Origin: Streptomyces violaceus
GTDB lineage: Bacteria > Actinomycetota > Actinomycetes > Streptomycetales > Streptomycetaceae
NCBI GenBank assembly: GCA_000715635.1
Contig: KL569108.1
Location: 5,405-13,142, forward strand
Length of the DNA stretch: 7,738 bases
Direction of reading: 5' to 3'
The position numbers and the translations under genes are program-made. This document shows, in pieces, positions 5,761 to 7,738 of the stretch. Every line of letters begins with the position of its first letter. The stretch's first letter is position 1. The notes below the pieces were generated by a model that saw nothing but the letters and a program-made list of their open reading frames with translations, did not search any database and was not told the DNA's origin.

Positions 5761-6228
5761 ATGCACATCCGCATCGACGCCGTCGACCTGCCCGGCCTCA
5801 CCCGTCCCGCCTCCGCCGACGGCAAAGTCCCCGCGTACGACAACATCCACGTCGCCGTGCAACGCCGCGACCGACCGGCTGAGCTCCTGGAGCCGCAGCC
5901 CGGCGACGCCCCGTCGGCGACCTGGACCCTGGAGTGCACCACGAGCGCCTCGCCGACCGGCACCGAGGTCAAAGGGCCCTACGTGCAGGACCGGCTGGGC
6001 CGACGGTTCATCTACCTGTCGTGGGGCACGGTCGACGAGTCGGGCACCTTCACGATGTTCCGCCGCGCCAAGCTCATGCTCGACGTCATCCCCGACGACG
6101 TACTCACCGCCGCCGCCCGCGCCGGGCTGCTGGTCGGGCGCCTCGGCCTGACCGACGCCCAGGGCGGGCCCCTGTGCGCACGCGTCGAGCCCCCGCACAT
6201 CACCTGGACCGCCGCGACCGCCGGCTAG
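5761..6228 (+). CDS. DUF5990-type protein of unknown function
   Basis: Predicted small soluble protein, 155 aa, with no signal peptide or membrane segment. The sequence matches my recollection of the actinobacterial DUF5990 family: it begins MHIRIDAVDLPG, then NIHVAVQRR.RPAELL (28-43), GDAPSATWTLEC (48-59), KGPYVQ (71-76), RFIYLSWGTV (82-91), GTFTMFRRAKLMLD (95-108), and LLVGRLGLTDAQGGPLCA (113-130) near the C-terminus. Function is not known to me. In-frame ATGs at 5749 and 5752 are alternative starts; 5761 is preferred because family members start with M.IRI. No good Shine-Dalgarno is visible for any of the three. It is separated from the regulator by 132 bp and candidate terminators, has no partner on its strand, and is not obviously part of the sugar system. 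Confidence 0.8.
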   Translation: MHIRIDAVDLPGLTRPASADGKVPAYDNIHVAVQRRDRPAELLEPQPGDAPSATWTLECTTSASPTGTEVKGPYVQDRLGRRFIYLSWGTVDESGTFTMFRRAKLMLDVIPDDVLTAAARAGLLVGRLGLTDAQGGPLCARVEPPHITWTAATAG

Positions 6229-6292
6229 GAGAGGTTGACTGCTGTCCGCGCCGGTGTGTGAGCGCTGCCCGCCGCGGTGGGGCGCCGGCTTG

Positions 6293-6330
6293 GAGTCGCG
6301 AGTCGAGGTCCCGGTCGCGCTCCGCGACTC
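6293..6330. repeat. Inverted repeat between convergent coding remnants
   Basis: GAGTCGCG (6293-6300) is the exact inverse of CGCGACTC (6323-6330), with a 22-nt loop. It lies in the 126-bp gap between the DUF5990-type gene and the oppositely oriented phosphatase remnant, where a bidirectional terminator would be expected. There is no U-tract in either direction, so function is uncertain. Nothing else is recognised in this gap. Confidence 0.3.
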
Positions 6331-6354
6331 GCCGGACCGGGCCCGCTCCTCGTG

Positions 6355-6666
6355 TCAGGCCACGTCGTCGTGCGGCACCAGGAGGGCGATGTCTTCGGCG
6401 CGCTGCCCGTCCGTGCCGGCCTTCCTGAGCAGGTGGTCGATGAGCAGGTCGAGGTCCCGTTCGCCGGTCTGGGCGAGGTGGTGCGCGAGGTCGGCGATGG
6501 AGTCGTCGAGGTCGGTCCCCGGTGTTTCGATGAGGCCGTCGGTGTAGAAGGCGAGCATCAGGCCCGGGGTGAGCGGGATCTCGGTCAGAGGGAAGACGGC
6601 CTCGGGGTCGATTCGCCGACGCCACGCCCCTGGGAAGCGGTCGGCACGCCGTCCCGCGCGGGGTGA
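6355..6666 (-). pseudogene. C-terminal remnant of a PP2C/SpoIIE-type protein phosphatase
   Basis: The minus-strand frame ending at 6355 encodes a segment typical of the C-terminal end of actinobacterial PP2C (SpoIIE-like, Mn/Mg-dependent serine phosphatase) domains: IDPEAVFPLTEIPLTPGL, then LAFYTDGLIETPG, and near the end RAEDIALLV. The TDGL aspartate and the terminal D of EDIALLV are usual metal-binding positions. Only about 80 residues are family-like. Upstream, at about 6600-6666, the frame gives Arg-rich sequence (GAWRRR) where a PP2C would have PPLG, and it is closed by TGA at 6669-6667. The GAF/PAS and catalytic N-terminal parts are absent, so this is a truncated gene or scar of a deletion. 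No start codon with a ribosome-binding site is evident. It is unlikely to be active alone because most metal ligands lie in the missing part. Confidence 0.65.
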
Positions 6667-6763
6667 TCAGCACCCGCCCTCGGCCCACGGGTCTCATCCG
6701 TTACGGACCTCACCGGCGGGTACCCGGACCCGGCCCAGGACGTGTGCCCGGCAGTCTGCGTGG

Positions 6764-6949
6764 CCGCCCGAGGATGTACTCCAGCCGGTTCGCCGCCCCC
6801 TGCAACCGCCCGAACGCCAGCACCAGCGCATTGTCCGCGGCCTCCTTCGGCGACGAGATCTCCGTCGGCTCTTCCACGTTCCCCCCACCCGACTGGTCCT
6901 CCACACCATGCATCCACCGATCATGCCTCGTGCGGCCTTGGGCGCTCAC
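6764..6949 (-). pseudogene. N-terminal fragment of a MarR-like transcriptional regulator
   Basis: A minus-strand frame from GTG at 6949 reads, after a polar leader, EEPTEISSPKEAADNALVLAF and then GRLQGAANRLEYILGR. This amphipathic helix resembles the first dimerisation helix of streptomycete MarR-family regulators, ahead of the missing winged helix. After residue 62 the reading frame changes to Pro/Arg/Gly-rich sequence and stops at 6710, so the DNA-binding part is lost. Codon use is strongly GC3-biased up to that point, supporting former coding status. Alternative starts are ATG at 6913 or GTG at 6904. The phosphatase remnant downstream is on the same strand but in another frame. The MarR assignment rests on one helix and is only moderately sure; a small independent protein cannot be ruled out. 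Confidence 0.4.
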
Positions 6950-7117
6950 CTTTCCGGAGCACGTCAGTCACGGACTGCGTAGGAGAGGAAAGTCGCTCCT
7001 GGAGGCCGGGAGGCCGTAGCACCTGGGAATGCCTGACACTCTGAGAATATTCGCACGTATCGGGCATAAGATGATAAGTGGGTCAGTGCACTCTCACGTG
7101 CCACGGCCCGGAAGGGC

Positions 7118-7159
7118 GGCCCCGGTGTGCATACGCCGGGGCCGTTGCACACCGGGGCC
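7118..7159 (+). repeat. Perfect 14-bp-arm hairpin upstream of a strong ribosome-binding site
   Basis: GGCCCCGGTGTGCA (7118-7131) is the exact inverse of TGCACACCGGGGCC (7146-7159), with a 14-nt loop. AAGGAGG (7161-7167) follows after a single base, and an ATG lies at 7173. No U-tract follows, so a classical intrinsic terminator is not favoured; it could be a leader structure controlling translation, an operator, or a relic terminator. Confidence 0.6.
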
Positions 7160-7172
7160 CAAGGAGGCGCCC

Positions 7173-7373
7173 ATGTCCCCGGCGGCCCAAGCCTCTTGTG
7201 GCGAAGGGCGTGGGGAAGCGACATGCCGCCGGTGGCGTAATCGGCTCGTTGCACCGGTCGGCGATGCGAGTCTGTGCCGGTCTACGGCGTCGTGCCGGGC
7301 CGATCGCCGTCTTCGACGAGGCCGGGCCCCAGGGCCACCTGGGGAACACTGCGTGGACACAGCCGCCCGATGA
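7173..7373 (+). CDS. Possible small Cys/Arg-rich open reading frame, doubtful
   Basis: The ATG at 7173 has a near-perfect Shine-Dalgarno, AAGGAGG at 7161-7167, with a 5-nt spacer, and opens a 66-residue frame beginning MSPAAQASCGEGRGEATC and ending before TGA at 7371-7373. The product would be basic with five cysteines. No family is recognised, there is no signal peptide, and codon use (TCT TGT, AAT, GTT, many CGT) is less GC3-biased than in neighbouring genes. It may be a leader peptide, a remnant of a deleted gene that kept its start region, or spurious. It sits immediately after the strong hairpin at 7118-7159 and 36 bp ahead of the phosphatase gene. Confidence 0.2.
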   Translation: MSPAAQASCGEGRGEATCRRWRNRLVAPVGDASLCRSTASCRADRRLRRGRAPGPPGEHCVDTAAR

Positions 7374-7409
7374 GTTCCATGCCACCGGGACGAAGGGGAG
7401 CACACAGCG

Positions 7410-7738
7410 ATGACGGATGGTGGGCGGAAGCCGGACAGCATCGGGGTGGACCGGTCGGAGGGGTTCGGCGAACGACTGCTGGGTGTGCTGCTGGACCGGG
7501 CCCACGAGATGCCGCCGGAGTTGATCGCCCCACTCGTCGCGGAAGAGGTGGCCAGGGTCGGGGGGCGGGACGTCTCCATCCTCCTGCAGGACTACGAACA
7601 GGTACTGCTGGTGCCGCTGCCGGGCCGGAGGCTGAAGGTCGGCGGCCCCGAACCGGTCGAGGGCTCCCCCGCGGGCGAGGCGTTCCTGAGCCGCAGAACA
7701 GTGGAGGTGCCGAAGAACGGCAGTGTGCGGATGTACCT
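7410..7738 (+). CDS. N-terminal part of a PP2C/SpoIIE-type serine phosphatase (partial, runs off the right edge)
   Basis: The frame from ATG 7410 is open to the window end (109 complete codons). A ribosome-binding site AAGGGGAG (7393-7400) precedes it by 9 nt. The protein begins MTDGGRKPDSIGVDR; residues 20-110 read ERLLGVLLDRAHEMPPELI, then APLVAEEVARVGGRDVSILL, DYEQVLLVPLPGRRL, and GSPAGEAF. This matches my recollection of the N-terminal sensory (GAF-like) region of a common streptomycete family whose C-terminal half is a PP2C/SpoIIE phosphatase domain. Such proteins dephosphorylate anti-sigma-factor antagonists or relay stress signals; its partners are not visible here. The catalytic domain lies beyond the window, so the function rests on the N-terminal family resemblance alone. 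It differs in type from the phosphatase remnant at 6355-6666, which need not derive from it. Confidence 0.72.
   Translation, partial: MTDGGRKPDSIGVDRSEGFGERLLGVLLDRAHEMPPELIAPLVAEEVARVGGRDVSILLQDYEQVLLVPLPGRRLKVGGPEPVEGSPAGEAFLSRRTVEVPKNGSVRMY

Larger units (their letters stand above)
6950..7409. other. 460-bp region without a convincing gene
   Basis: No frame on either strand shows recognisable protein features or steady third-position GC bias. It contains a short AT-richer patch at about 7040-7080 including GAATATTC (7045-7052) and TAAGATGATAAG, a tandem GGAGGCCG repeat near 7000-7015, the hairpin at 7118-7159, and a strong ribosome-binding site at 7161-7167. It probably includes the promoter and leader of the phosphatase gene at 7410, but no promoter could be assigned with confidence. 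Confidence 0.5.

Noticed and set aside
5677..6198. 173-residue minus-strand frame opposite the DUF5990-type gene
   Set aside because: It is Gly/Ala/Arg-rich shadow sequence, while the plus-strand frame carries conserved family motifs.
7083..7579. Overlapping minus-strand frames across the phosphatase start
   Set aside because: They are antisense to the plus-strand gene at 7410, which has a ribosome-binding site and family-like sequence; the minus-strand translations show no features.
1..7738. tRNA, rRNA, CRISPR array, insertion sequence or attachment site
   Set aside because: No cloverleaf-like sequence, regularly spaced repeats, transposase motifs or terminal inverted repeats with target duplications were seen by eye.

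Overview
The window is very GC-rich, its reading frames show strong G/C preference at third codon positions, and it encodes a DUF5990-type protein and SpoIIE/PP2C-type phosphatase sequence. All of this points to a streptomycete or close actinomycete relative. Nothing was searched; family calls come from motifs read in the translations.

Left part (1-5628): a sugar-acquisition locus. From the left edge there is (i) the first 24 codons of a leftward gene that begins like a secretion signal peptide; (ii) a leftward PfkB-family sugar kinase, fructokinase-like; (iii) a divergent control region; (iv) a rightward operon encoding a lipoprotein sugar-binding protein, a membrane permease, a single-domain ABC ATPase and a LacI-family regulator. 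The binding protein, permease and short ATPase match the FrcB/FrcC/FrcA (fructose/mannose/ribose) type of ABC importer. An ABC importer delivers unphosphorylated sugar, so the adjacent kinase is the expected next step. A secreted enzyme that releases the sugar (for example a fructan or sucrose hydrolase) would complete the pathway, but only its signal peptide is visible.

The strongest unannotated signal is regulatory. Two control modules, one upstream of the transport operon and one upstream of the leftward secreted-protein gene, share one architecture: TTGACG, an 18-bp spacer, CATCAT, a 12-13 bp gap, then a 30-bp tandem operator. Each operator contains two 12-bp LacI-type near-palindromes (GTCAWCGWTGAC, central CG) separated by exactly 4 bp. 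The intervening sequences differ, so the shared parts look selected. The LacI-family protein of the operon is the obvious candidate ligand-responsive repressor of both.

Right part (5629-7738): a DUF5990-type protein gene stands alone. It is followed by what looks like a decayed stretch on the minus strand, with the C-terminal end of a PP2C-type phosphatase and the N-terminal end of a MarR-like regulator separated by frame-broken DNA. A 460-bp region without a convincing gene follows, carrying a perfect 14-bp-arm hairpin just before a strong ribosome-binding site. The window ends inside the N-terminal region of another PP2C/SpoIIE-type phosphatase.
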